6,871 nucleotides of DNA. Source: Accumulibacter sp. (GTDB lineage Bacteria; Pseudomonadota; Gammaproteobacteria; Burkholderiales; Rhodocyclaceae). This document shows positions 1 to 6,871 of the stretch, piece after piece. Both the position numbers and the translations under genes were made by a program. The DNA is taken from contig JAIRZC010000190.1 in the NCBI GenBank assembly GCA_031267455.1, positions 1 through 6,871 on the forward strand, in the 5' to 3' direction. The notes beneath the pieces are model-generated. The model was not told the DNA's origin. It did no database searches and worked only from the letters and a program-made list of their open reading frames with translations. Positions within the stretch are counted from its first letter, which is position 1. Each line of letters starts with the position of its first letter.

Positions 1-209
1 CCCAGCGGCGTTTCACCACGCTCGATCCGGTCGAGTTCAGCGTTGAACGCGGCAAGGTCGCGCAAACGATTGGCGTCGCTCGCGTCTCCTTCGTCGGCAA
101 TGTCGTCCGCGCTTCGGGCAAAGCGGTAAATCGCCTCGACCGGGCGGCGGAGACGCTTCGGAAGGAGCAGCGAAGCGACGGGGAAATTCTCGTAATGATC
201 GACGGGCAT
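1..209 (-). CDS. hpnC: Hydroxysqualene synthase HpnC, N-terminal part (runs off left edge)
   Basis: The minus-strand frame from an ATG at 209 down to base 1 gives 69 complete residues and no stop, so the gene continues beyond the window. The protein opens with VDHYENFPVASLLLPKRL, the characteristic start of HpnC proteins, followed by IYRFARSADDIADEGD at about residues 27-42. The DDIADE (D35, D36, D39) is the first aspartate-rich motif that binds the diphosphate-magnesium group in trans-isoprenyl/squalene synthase enzymes. In the known three-enzyme bacterial route, HpnD makes presqualene diphosphate from farnesyl diphosphate, HpnC converts it to hydroxysqualene, and HpnE reduces that to squalene for hopanoids. 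An in-frame TAA lies four codons upstream of the ATG, which fixes this start; no clear Shine-Dalgarno sequence precedes it. hpnD and hpnE usually follow hpnC, so they would be expected to the left, but that is not visible here. The second aspartate motif is also outside the window. Confidence 0.88.
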   Translation of the reverse strand, partial: MPVDHYENFPVASLLLPKRLRRPVEAIYRFARSADDIADEGDASDANRLRDLAAFNAELDRIERGETPL

Positions 210-344
210 CCGGATATTTTAAACGGTGATGGGGCCGGATGCGGCGCAAGCGCTCCGGCAGGCGGGCGAACCTTCCCATCTTCTTCTTCCGGGAGAGCTT
301 CCCCGGTTGGAAACGACTCGAATGCCGGATCGTATCGAACCCGC

Positions 345-374
345 TTGAACGCTTTCGAAAAAGTAAGTTAAAAT
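345..374 (+). promoter_or_regulatory. Candidate sigma-70 promoter facing the permease
   Basis: TTGAAC at 345-350 and TAAAAT at 369-374 are separated by 18 bases. The -10 box matches the consensus at five of six positions and the -35 box at four of six. It points toward the short ORF and the permease gene, and the dyad at 396-425 would lie just inside the transcript. The match is reasonable but could arise by chance in this AT-richer patch. Confidence 0.35.
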
Positions 375-395
375 GCGCTCCAAGTTGGGTAAAGA

Positions 396-425
396 CATTC
401 GCGGTTCCGAAAAACCCCGCGAATG
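396..425. repeat. 9-bp perfect dyad in the hpnC/permease spacer
   Basis: CATTCGCGG (396-404) and CCGCGAATG (417-425) are perfect inverted copies separated by 12 bases. The dyad lies just downstream of the candidate promoter at 345-374. It could be an operator for a dimeric regulator placed between two divergent genes, or an RNA stem near the 5' end of a long leader. There is no immediate T-run on either strand, so it is not a convincing terminator. Confidence 0.4.
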
Positions 426-570
426 CAGGGGAGAAGGAAAGTTTTTCGGGGAAGGCCCGCAAGGCCATCGCGGATTCGGTCCGTTCTATATAAAAAGAGT
501 GTCCATATTGGTTTTTTTTCGTAATAAGCTACTCTGGCGTTTGAACAAGTCACGGCGCGAGTTTTCGGCG

Positions 571-579
571 AAAGGAGGT
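571..579 (+). promoter_or_regulatory. Near-perfect Shine-Dalgarno sequence
   Basis: AAAGGAGGT at 571-579 is nearly fully complementary to the 3' end of 16S rRNA. The GGAGG core is five bases from an ATG at 584. This is as strong as the ribosome binding site of the permease itself and is the main reason for listing the short ORF that follows. Confidence 0.5.
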
Positions 580-583
580 GTGG

Positions 584-712
584 ATGACAAAAAACCCAGC
601 CCTTACTCAGCTTCACTTCAAAGGGCTACGTCGCTGTTCGCAATTCCATATTCTGAAACATCTTTACTTCGATTTCCCTGTTCGGCGTAGAATAGTCGCC
701 GCACGGGGGTGA
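584..712 (+). CDS. Possible small protein or leader peptide, 42 aa, unknown function
   Basis: I do not recognise this protein. The frame ATG 584 to TGA 710-712 encodes 42 residues beginning MTKNPALTQLHFKGLRRC and ending in a basic tail (VRRRIVAARG). It is rich in Arg, Lys and His, has one cysteine, and shows no membrane segment or signal peptide. The case for translation rests on the near-consensus Shine-Dalgarno sequence at 571-579. Its stop lies 60 bases before the permease start at 773, in the same direction, so it could be a translated leader of the permease mRNA or a small cotranscribed gene. A GTG at 709-711 overlaps its stop codon but opens only an 11-residue frame. There is no family support, so it may be fortuitous. 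Confidence 0.35.
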   Translation: MTKNPALTQLHFKGLRRCSQFHILKHLYFDFPVRRRIVAARG

Positions 713-760
713 AACTAAGGATTTTCAACGAGGGTTCTCTTTAGCAAGTTAATTTTTAGT

Positions 761-773
761 GGGGAGGTACATG
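761..773 (+). promoter_or_regulatory. Permease ribosome binding site with two overlapping start codons
   Basis: GGGGAGG at 761-767 is a strong Shine-Dalgarno sequence. It is followed by ATGTG at 771-775, which holds an ATG at 771 and the permease GTG at 773 in different frames. The ATG frame stops after six codons (TAG at 789-791), so the GTG, five bases from the Shine-Dalgarno core, must be the productive start. No in-frame ATG exists closer than codon 9. Confidence 0.7.
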
Positions 774-2128
774 TGGAAATATCAACCGTAGCACTTATGT
801 CAATCATCGCCTTGGTGATCGTCGTTGTCATCAGCTGCATCAACGAAGACCTCCACGTAGGCTTCTTGGCAATTGGTCTGGGTATTCTCGTCGCGGGCAT
901 CTGGGGCAAAACCACCGGCGCCGCGGTAATGAGATACTTTCCGACTCCGCTGTTCATGATCCTTGTCGGCGTTACCTTCCTGTTCGGCATGGCTCAGACG
1001 AACGGCACGATGGAAAAGTTGACCACGTATTCCATTCGCGCCTGCGGCGGAAACACGGCGTACATGCCCTTGATCCTGTGGATCCTGACGACTTTCGTCA
1101 CGACGATCGGGCCGGGCAACATCGCGGGTACCGCGCTGATGGCGCCGGTGGCAATGGCGATCGCGACACGAATCAAGATGTCGGCTTTCCTGATGACGCT
1201 GGTTGTCGTCGGAGCGGCCAACGGAGCGGCTTTCTCGCCGTTCGCCCCGACCGGGATCATCTCCAACGGCATCATTGCCCGGATCGCTCCGGAACTCGGG
1301 ATCGCCGCGGATGCGCTGAACGGCCTGGCGTGGAAGATCCACTTCAACTCCGAAGTCGCTCAAGCCGTTGCCAACGTCGGCGGCTTCTTCGCTCTCGGCG
1401 GTTGGGCCTGGGTCACGCAACAACAAGCGTCGAAGCTCGACATCGATGAATTCGCGCCGAAACCCGAACCGTTCAACAACGCCCAACTCCTGACGCTGGC
1501 GATGGTCGCGGTGCTGATCGTCATGGTCGTTCTTCCTGGCCTGCCGTTCATGCGTCCGTGGTTCGCCCAAAACCTGTGGCTCCGGAATCTGTTGACGAAC
1601 GTCGGCACGATCTCCTTCATCCTGTCTTGCGTCCTGATGCTTACTGGATCCGGCGACAGCAAGGCGGCGATCAAGGTCATGCCCTGGGGCGTCATCATGA
1701 TGGTCTGCGGCGTCACCGTCCTGATCGAAGTCATGGATAAGGCCGGCGGTTTGAACGCCCTCATCAAGGCCATTTCCACGATCTCCAACCCGACAACGGT
1801 CAACGGCACCCTGGCGCTCATCACGGGCGTCATCTCGGCGTACTCGAGCTCGTCCGGCGTCGTCATGCCGATGTTCCTGCCGATGGTCCCGGGCTTGATC
1901 AAGGAACTGGGCGGCGGCGACCCGATCGCGATCATCTCCTCGATCAACGTCGGCGCTCACCTGGTCGACACCTCGCCGCTCTCGACACTCGGCGCGCTCT
2001 GCATCGCGTGCGCGGGCGACCACGAAGACAAGGGGAAACTGTTCCGCAACCTGCTGATCTGGGGTCTCTCCATGTCGTTGGCTGGAACGGTCATTTGCTA
2101 CGTCTTCTTCGGATTGCTCGGCTTCTAA
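773..2128 (+). CDS. MatC-type malonate/dicarboxylate permease (ion transporter superfamily)
   Basis: This 451-residue, very hydrophobic inner-membrane protein has about 11-13 membrane segments, roughly at residues 3-22, 28-46, 56-74, 96-118, 120-160 (broken), 200-215, 236-256, 272-292, 303-322, 345-375, 385-412 and 425-448. It resembles the malonate carrier MatC and the wider SLC13/ArsB-like group, with two homologous halves. The first half carries FLFGMAQTNGTMEKL (69-83, compare MatC's YLFAIAQINGTIDWL) and the glycine-rich GAANGAAFSPFAPTG at 147-161. The second half carries AYSSSSGVVMPMFLP at 356-370 and VDTSPLSTLGALCIA at 398-412, where family members bind substrate and cation. Length is normal for MatC (about 450). 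The start is GTG at 773 with a strong Shine-Dalgarno sequence. It is probably a cation-coupled carboxylate importer. No malonate or dicarboxylate catabolic gene lies beside it, so the substrate is open. It is transcribed alone and ends at a strong terminator. Confidence 0.85.
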   Translation: MEISTVALMSIIALVIVVVISCINEDLHVGFLAIGLGILVAGIWGKTTGAAVMRYFPTPLFMILVGVTFLFGMAQTNGTMEKLTTYSIRACGGNTAYMPLILWILTTFVTTIGPGNIAGTALMAPVAMAIATRIKMSAFLMTLVVVGAANGAAFSPFAPTGIISNGIIARIAPELGIAADALNGLAWKIHFNSEVAQAVANVGGFFALGGWAWVTQQQASKLDIDEFAPKPEPFNNAQLLTLAMVAVLIVMVVLPGLPFMRPWFAQNLWLRNLLTNVGTISFILSCVLMLTGSGDSKAAIKVMPWGVIMMVCGVTVLIEVMDKAGGLNALIKAISTISNPTTVNGTLALITGVISAYSSSSGVVMPMFLPMVPGLIKELGGGDPIAIISSINVGAHLVDTSPLSTLGALCIACAGDHEDKGKLFRNLLIWGLSMSLAGTVICYVFFGLLGF

Positions 2129-2153
2129 GTTTCAAAGCCTCAAAACGAAGGAC

Positions 2154-2186
2154 AAAAAGCCGGTGGATTTTTCCACCGGCTTTTTT
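2154..2186 (+). terminator. Strong intrinsic terminator after the permease gene
   Basis: A 14-bp perfect stem (2154-2167 with 2172-2185) closes a TTTT loop, with core GCCGGTGGA/TCCACCGGC and a T-run at 2181-2186. It starts 25 bases after the permease stop codon. The left arm begins with five A's, so the minus strand also reads as a hairpin followed by T's. It could therefore stop clpB readthrough as well, which suits its place between convergent genes. Confidence 0.92.
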
Positions 2187-2228
2187 ATTTTCGGCGTCGT
2201 TTCCATCGATTCTTTCCGGGCCGAATGC

Positions 2229-2265
2229 CCCATAGGGGCAGAGCCGCGGGGGCTGCCCCTATGGG
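2229..2265. repeat. 13-bp perfect palindrome with G-rich loop
   Basis: CCCATAGGGGCAG (2229-2241) is the exact reverse complement of CTGCCCCTATGGG (2253-2265), with an 11-base GC-rich loop between. There is no T-run on either side, so it is not a standard intrinsic terminator. It sits between convergent genes, the usual place for dispersed REP-like palindromes. It could be a genomic repeat unit, an mRNA 3'-end stabiliser or a nucleoid-protein site. Only one copy occurs in this window. Confidence 0.75.
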
Positions 2266-2345
2266 TACTGGAAAGGCATCCGCCGCCTGAAAAAGCGGAA
2301 ACGGGAAGCGCGCGACAGCCTCACTTTCCGGATGAGCGGAAAAGG

Positions 2346-2377
2346 AAAAATCCGGAAAGCCCGGCGGGCGATCCGGA
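2346..2377 (-). terminator. Probable clpB terminator
   Basis: Read on the minus strand, TCCGGA (2377-2372) pairs with TCCGGA (2356-2351). Inside this, GCCC pairs with GGGC around a 3-base loop, with a small 2x2 internal loop between the two helices. TTTTT (2350-2346) follows directly. The structure starts 30 bases past the clpB stop codon. The same element reads as a direct repeat of ATCCGGAAAGYCC 21 bases apart, so a plain repeat is the alternative explanation. Confidence 0.5.
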
Positions 2378-2406
2378 AAGTCCATTCCCACAGAGGTTTC
2401 CGGGTT

Positions 2407-4992
<2,586 letters not shown>

Positions 4993-5027
4993 GAAGATTT
5001 CCGTAAAAAAAAGATAATATAAGAATC

Positions 5028-5055
5028 AGATGGGGTGAATCCCCGATATTTCAAG
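5028..5055 (-). promoter_or_regulatory. Sigma-32 (RpoH) heat-shock promoter of clpB
   Basis: On the minus strand, CTTGAAA (5055-5049) is followed after 13 bases by CCCCATCT (5035-5028). Both boxes match the E. coli RpoH consensus (CTTGAAA, 11-16 bases, CCCCATNT) at every specified position. Transcription would start near 5020, giving a leader of about 28 nt before the clpB ATG at 4992. clpB is an RpoH target in E. coli, so sequence and gene identity agree. I see no CIRCE element or convincing sigma-70 promoter nearby. Confidence 0.92.
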
Positions 5056-5202
5056 ACGCATGCGCCAAAGGGCCGTTCCCTCCGAAAAACCTCCTTGCCG
5101 CGACATCATTCCCAAGCGCGGCACCTTGGTTGCGTAAAGAAAACTGTCCGCGAGATCAAGAACCCAATATACGTGGGGATCGGAAATCTGCGCGGGCGCC
5201 TG

Positions 5203-5275
5203 CTCTCACTCTCCGTTTCGCGGGAGAGGGCGCCCCGTTCCCGCCTGCGCGGGAATGACGGGGGCGGGTGAGGGT
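5203..5275. repeat. Compound REP-like intergenic palindrome
   Basis: Two hairpins stand side by side. The first pairs CTCTCC (5209-5214) with GGAGAG (5223-5228). The second pairs TTCCCGC (5238-5244) with GCGGGAA (5249-5255) around CTGC, then continues with CCCCG (5233-5237) against CGGGG (5259-5263) across a 3-base bulge. The tail GGCGGGTGAGGGTGGG follows. Sequences of the types CTCTCC...GGAGAGGG and GTCATTCCCGCGCAGGCGGGAA are widely dispersed intergenic repeats in many proteobacterial genomes, so this is probably a member of such a family and not a gene-specific regulator. Confidence 0.7.
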
Positions 5276-5398
5276 GGGATTTGGATGGGTCGCGGGAAAA
5301 ACCAACCGCCCCCATTCGGCTTCCAGTATCTTCTCCTCTTTGGGGGGCGAAGGAATGGGCAGCGGAGAGTCTCGCGCACACCAGGCTTGCGCGCCTCG

Positions 5399-6850
5399 TC
5401 AGGGGATCGCGCGAGTAGCGTTCAGTATCTTTTCGCCGACCGTTTTCAGCGCGGCGCAAACGATCGCGTTCGCGCGTTCCCGCGTGTTCGCCTCGGCATA
5501 GACCCGAAATTCGGGGGCGTTGCCCGAGGGGCGCAAATGAAGGATTTCGTCGTTTTCAAAGACGATCCGCAGACCGTCGGTCTCGTCCCGGTCGATCGGT
5601 CGGCCGAAGAGGTCCCCGAACAGCGTTTCGATCGCGCCGCTTTCCGCGCCAAGGGACGCGAGAAAGCTTTCGCTTTTTTCGACCGGACATTCGGAAAGGC
5701 GACCGCTCGCGGTGAAACGGGCAGGGAGCGTTTCGAGGAGTTTCGATATCCCCGCGCCCGAAACTTTCGCCGCCGCCAACACGCACAGGATCGGGAGCGC
5801 CGCGTCGCGCGTGGGCAAGGCGGCCAGTGAACGACCGTCCCGCTCGATGTTCGATCCCAGCAGGAATCCCCCGTTGGGTTCGAAACCAACGACACGACGG
5901 CATCCTTCGTTCCGGAACGCTTCGATTCCTTCGATCACATGGGGCGATCCGATCCGCGTCCGGCGCGCGAGAGGAAAGCGACGGCATTTTTCCAGCATCG
6001 TATTGCAATTGATTGTCGTCACGACGGCGTCCGCTTCAAGAAAGGAAGCGCAGAGCACGCCGAGGACATCGCCGCGCAGCCAGTTTCCGTGCTCGTCGGA
6101 AAGCAGCGGACGGTCGGCGTCGCCGTCCGTCGAGATCAACGCGTCAAAGCCGTGGTCTCGCGCCCATATTTTGGCGCGCGCGTCGTCCTCGGGGCTGACC
6201 GCTTCGGTGTCGATGGGAACGAATTCATCGCTTCGTCCAAGCGGCGTCACCTCCGCGCCAAGCCCTTCGAGTATCCGGGTAAAAAGGTCGCGCGCGGCAC
6301 TGGAATGCTGGTAGAAGCCGATCCGCATTCCCAGGAGCGGGGCCGCCGGAAAGAAGGAAAGATAACGGTCGAGATAGATTTCGGCGGCTTCGGCGTTCGG
6401 CGCGCCCAAGCCCTCCGGCGCAATCGTTCCGGGAAAAGCGATTTCCGTTTCGCCGATCCGCGCTTCGTCCGCCTTGGAAATCTCTCCTCCGGCGCGATAA
6501 AACTTGATTCCGTTTCGATCGAAGGGAATATGGCTCCCCGTCGCCATGATCGCGGGAATGCGCTTTTGCGCGGAATAACAGGCAAGCGCCGGAGTCGGAA
6601 GGCTTCCACAGAAATCCACGCGCGATTCTCGAGCGCGGATCGCGGCCGCGCACGCGACCAGGATCGCCGGACTACTCGGGCGCAAGTCCATTCCGAGCGC
6701 TACACGGCTCCCCGGCTCGCACTCGACCGTCCGCAGGAAAGCTTCCGTGTAGGCAAAGCACACGGCGTCGCTCAAGTCCGCCACAAGCCCGCGAAGCCCG
6801 CTCGTTCCGAAGCGGACAGAAGAATTCCGGGTCAGTTCTCCCGCCTTCAT
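5399..6850 (-). CDS. Phosphomannomutase/phosphoglucomutase family protein
   Basis: This complete 483-residue alpha-D-phosphohexomutase moves phosphate between C6 and C1 of hexoses, probably making mannose 1-phosphate (or glucose 1-phosphate) for nucleotide-sugar and surface-polysaccharide synthesis in the cytoplasm. The four active-site loops appear in order. The phosphoserine loop is ATGSHIP (103-109, catalytic S106) followed by NGIKFY. The metal loop is DGDADR (242-247), the sugar-binding loop GFEPNGG (322-328), and the phosphate-binding loop RPSGNAPE (440-447). Compared with the commonest forms, TASHNP/TGSHNP reads TGSHIP and RPSGTEP reads RPSGNAP; I recall the SHIP form from some proteobacterial phosphomannomutases. 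The start ATG at 6850 gives MKAGELTRNSSVRFGTSGLRG, the usual family opening, although no Shine-Dalgarno sequence precedes it. It overlaps the probable stop of an upstream gene by 4 bases, suggesting an operon to the right. GlmM is less likely, since its serine loop is typically SASHNP and GlmM is shorter. Confidence 0.88.
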   Translation of the reverse strand: MKAGELTRNSSVRFGTSGLRGLVADLSDAVCFAYTEAFLRTVECEPGSRVALGMDLRPSSPAILVACAAAIRARESRVDFCGSLPTPALACYSAQKRIPAIMATGSHIPFDRNGIKFYRAGGEISKADEARIGETEIAFPGTIAPEGLGAPNAEAAEIYLDRYLSFFPAAPLLGMRIGFYQHSSAARDLFTRILEGLGAEVTPLGRSDEFVPIDTEAVSPEDDARAKIWARDHGFDALISTDGDADRPLLSDEHGNWLRGDVLGVLCASFLEADAVVTTINCNTMLEKCRRFPLARRTRIGSPHVIEGIEAFRNEGCRRVVGFEPNGGFLLGSNIERDGRSLAALPTRDAALPILCVLAAAKVSGAGISKLLETLPARFTASGRLSECPVEKSESFLASLGAESGAIETLFGDLFGRPIDRDETDGLRIVFENDEILHLRPSGNAPEFRVYAEANTRERANAIVCAALKTVGEKILNATRAIP

Positions 6851-6871
6851 GCGCCGATCATTCGTCCGTGA
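6847..6871 (-). CDS. Possible C-terminal tail of an upstream gene
   Basis: On the minus strand, a frame entering from the right edge reads HGRMIGA and stops at TGA 6849-6847. It overlaps the phosphohexomutase start as ATGA, the classic translational-coupling arrangement. Only seven residues are visible, so the product cannot be named. A mannose-1-phosphate guanylyltransferase is a natural neighbour for a phosphomannomutase, but that is a guess from gene function. The lack of a Shine-Dalgarno sequence for the downstream gene fits coupling. Confidence 0.3.

Larger units (their letters stand above)
210..772. other. Divergent spacer between hpnC and the permease
   Basis: This stretch of about 560 bases separates two divergent genes and holds no recognisable conserved protein. 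The longer open frames in it (for example 239-493 plus and 373-690 plus) have no recognisable domain, lack convincing ribosome binding sites and overlap one another, so I did not call them. What can be seen is a candidate sigma-70 promoter at 345-374, a 9-bp dyad at 396-425, an AT-rich patch around 486-520 and a short ORF with a strong ribosome binding site at 584-712. It probably contains the promoters for both flanking genes. If the promoter at 345-374 is real, the permease transcript would carry a leader of roughly 390 nt. Confidence 0.6.
4993..5398. other. Spacer between clpB and the phosphohexomutase gene
   Basis: No gene is supported in these roughly 400 bases. The clpB-proximal part holds a T8 tract in the leader (5012-5005 on the minus strand), the sigma-32 promoter at 5028-5055, an 8-bp palindrome CGCATGCG at 5057-5064 just upstream of it, and a 7-bp dyad TGCCGCG/CGCGGCA (5096-5102, 5117-5123). 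The middle holds a compound REP-like repeat at 5203-5275. Just after the phosphohexomutase stop is a 6-bp stem CGCGCA/TGCGCG (5373-5378, 5388-5393) with no T-run, so I see no clear intrinsic terminator for that gene. Both flanking genes point left, so readthrough into clpB is possible. Confidence 0.6.

Noticed and set aside
37..468. 143-codon minus-strand frame overlapping the hpnC start
   Set aside because: It overlaps hpnC out of frame and ends in a run of Arg from the GC-rich region; hpnC has clear family motifs over the same bases.
239..493. 84-codon plus-strand frame in the divergent spacer, and the overlapping 373-690 frame
   Set aside because: No ribosome binding site, no recognisable domain, and the two overlap in different frames.
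482..500. TATATA patch as an hpnC promoter on the minus strand
   Set aside because: No acceptable -35 box lies 16-19 bases upstream, and it is about 280 bases from the hpnC start.
800..2023. 407-codon minus-strand open frame opposite the permease
   Set aside because: Extremely Arg/Asp-rich low-complexity translation, the typical shadow of a GC-rich membrane-protein gene; no ribosome binding site or domain.
5083..5095. AAGGAGG on the minus strand upstream of clpB
   Set aside because: It lies upstream of the sigma-32 promoter and about 30 bases from the nearest ATG, so it cannot serve clpB and no other ORF uses it.
5373..5393. 6-bp stem just after the phosphohexomutase stop as its terminator
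   Set aside because: There is no T-run on the minus strand and the loop is nine bases, so there is too little support for a terminator call.
5939..6871. 310-codon plus-strand open frame opposite the phosphohexomutase
   Set aside because: The real minus-strand gene has all four family motifs in order; this antisense frame has no recognisable motif.

Overview
This is a GC-rich proteobacterial chromosome segment. ClpB begins in the beta/gamma-proteobacterial style and is preceded by a textbook sigma-32 promoter. The N-terminus of HpnC and the phosphohexomutase also look most like betaproteobacterial proteins from memory, so a betaproteobacterium is the best guess; this is an inference and not a measured placement. 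The gene content is housekeeping and transport. I see no phage, insertion sequence, CRISPR array, tRNA, rRNA or defence system.

Layout from left to right: (1) 1-209, minus strand, the first 69 codons of hpnC, a squalene-pathway gene that runs out of the window. (2) 210-772, a long divergent spacer with a candidate sigma-70 promoter, a 9-bp dyad and a 42-codon ORF behind a very strong Shine-Dalgarno sequence. (3) 773-2128, plus strand, a MatC-type carboxylate permease ending in a strong intrinsic terminator. (4) 2129-2406, a convergent spacer holding that terminator, a 13-bp perfect palindrome and a likely clpB terminator. (5) 2407-4992, minus strand, complete clpB, with a sigma-32 promoter at 5028-5055. 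(6) 4993-5398, a spacer with the clpB control region and a compound REP-like palindrome. (7) 5399-6850, minus strand, a complete phosphomannomutase/phosphoglucomutase-family gene whose ATG overlaps the probable stop of a gene beyond the right edge.

The genes do not form one pathway. hpnC belongs to squalene/hopanoid lipid synthesis, the permease imports a small carboxylate, ClpB rescues aggregated protein with DnaK, and the phosphohexomutase supplies sugar 1-phosphates for surface polysaccharide. Each is separated from the next by its own control or termination signals, so they are probably four independent transcription units. The most informative regulatory signal is the consensus heat-shock promoter of clpB. 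The least explained stretch is the roughly 560-bp hpnC/permease spacer.
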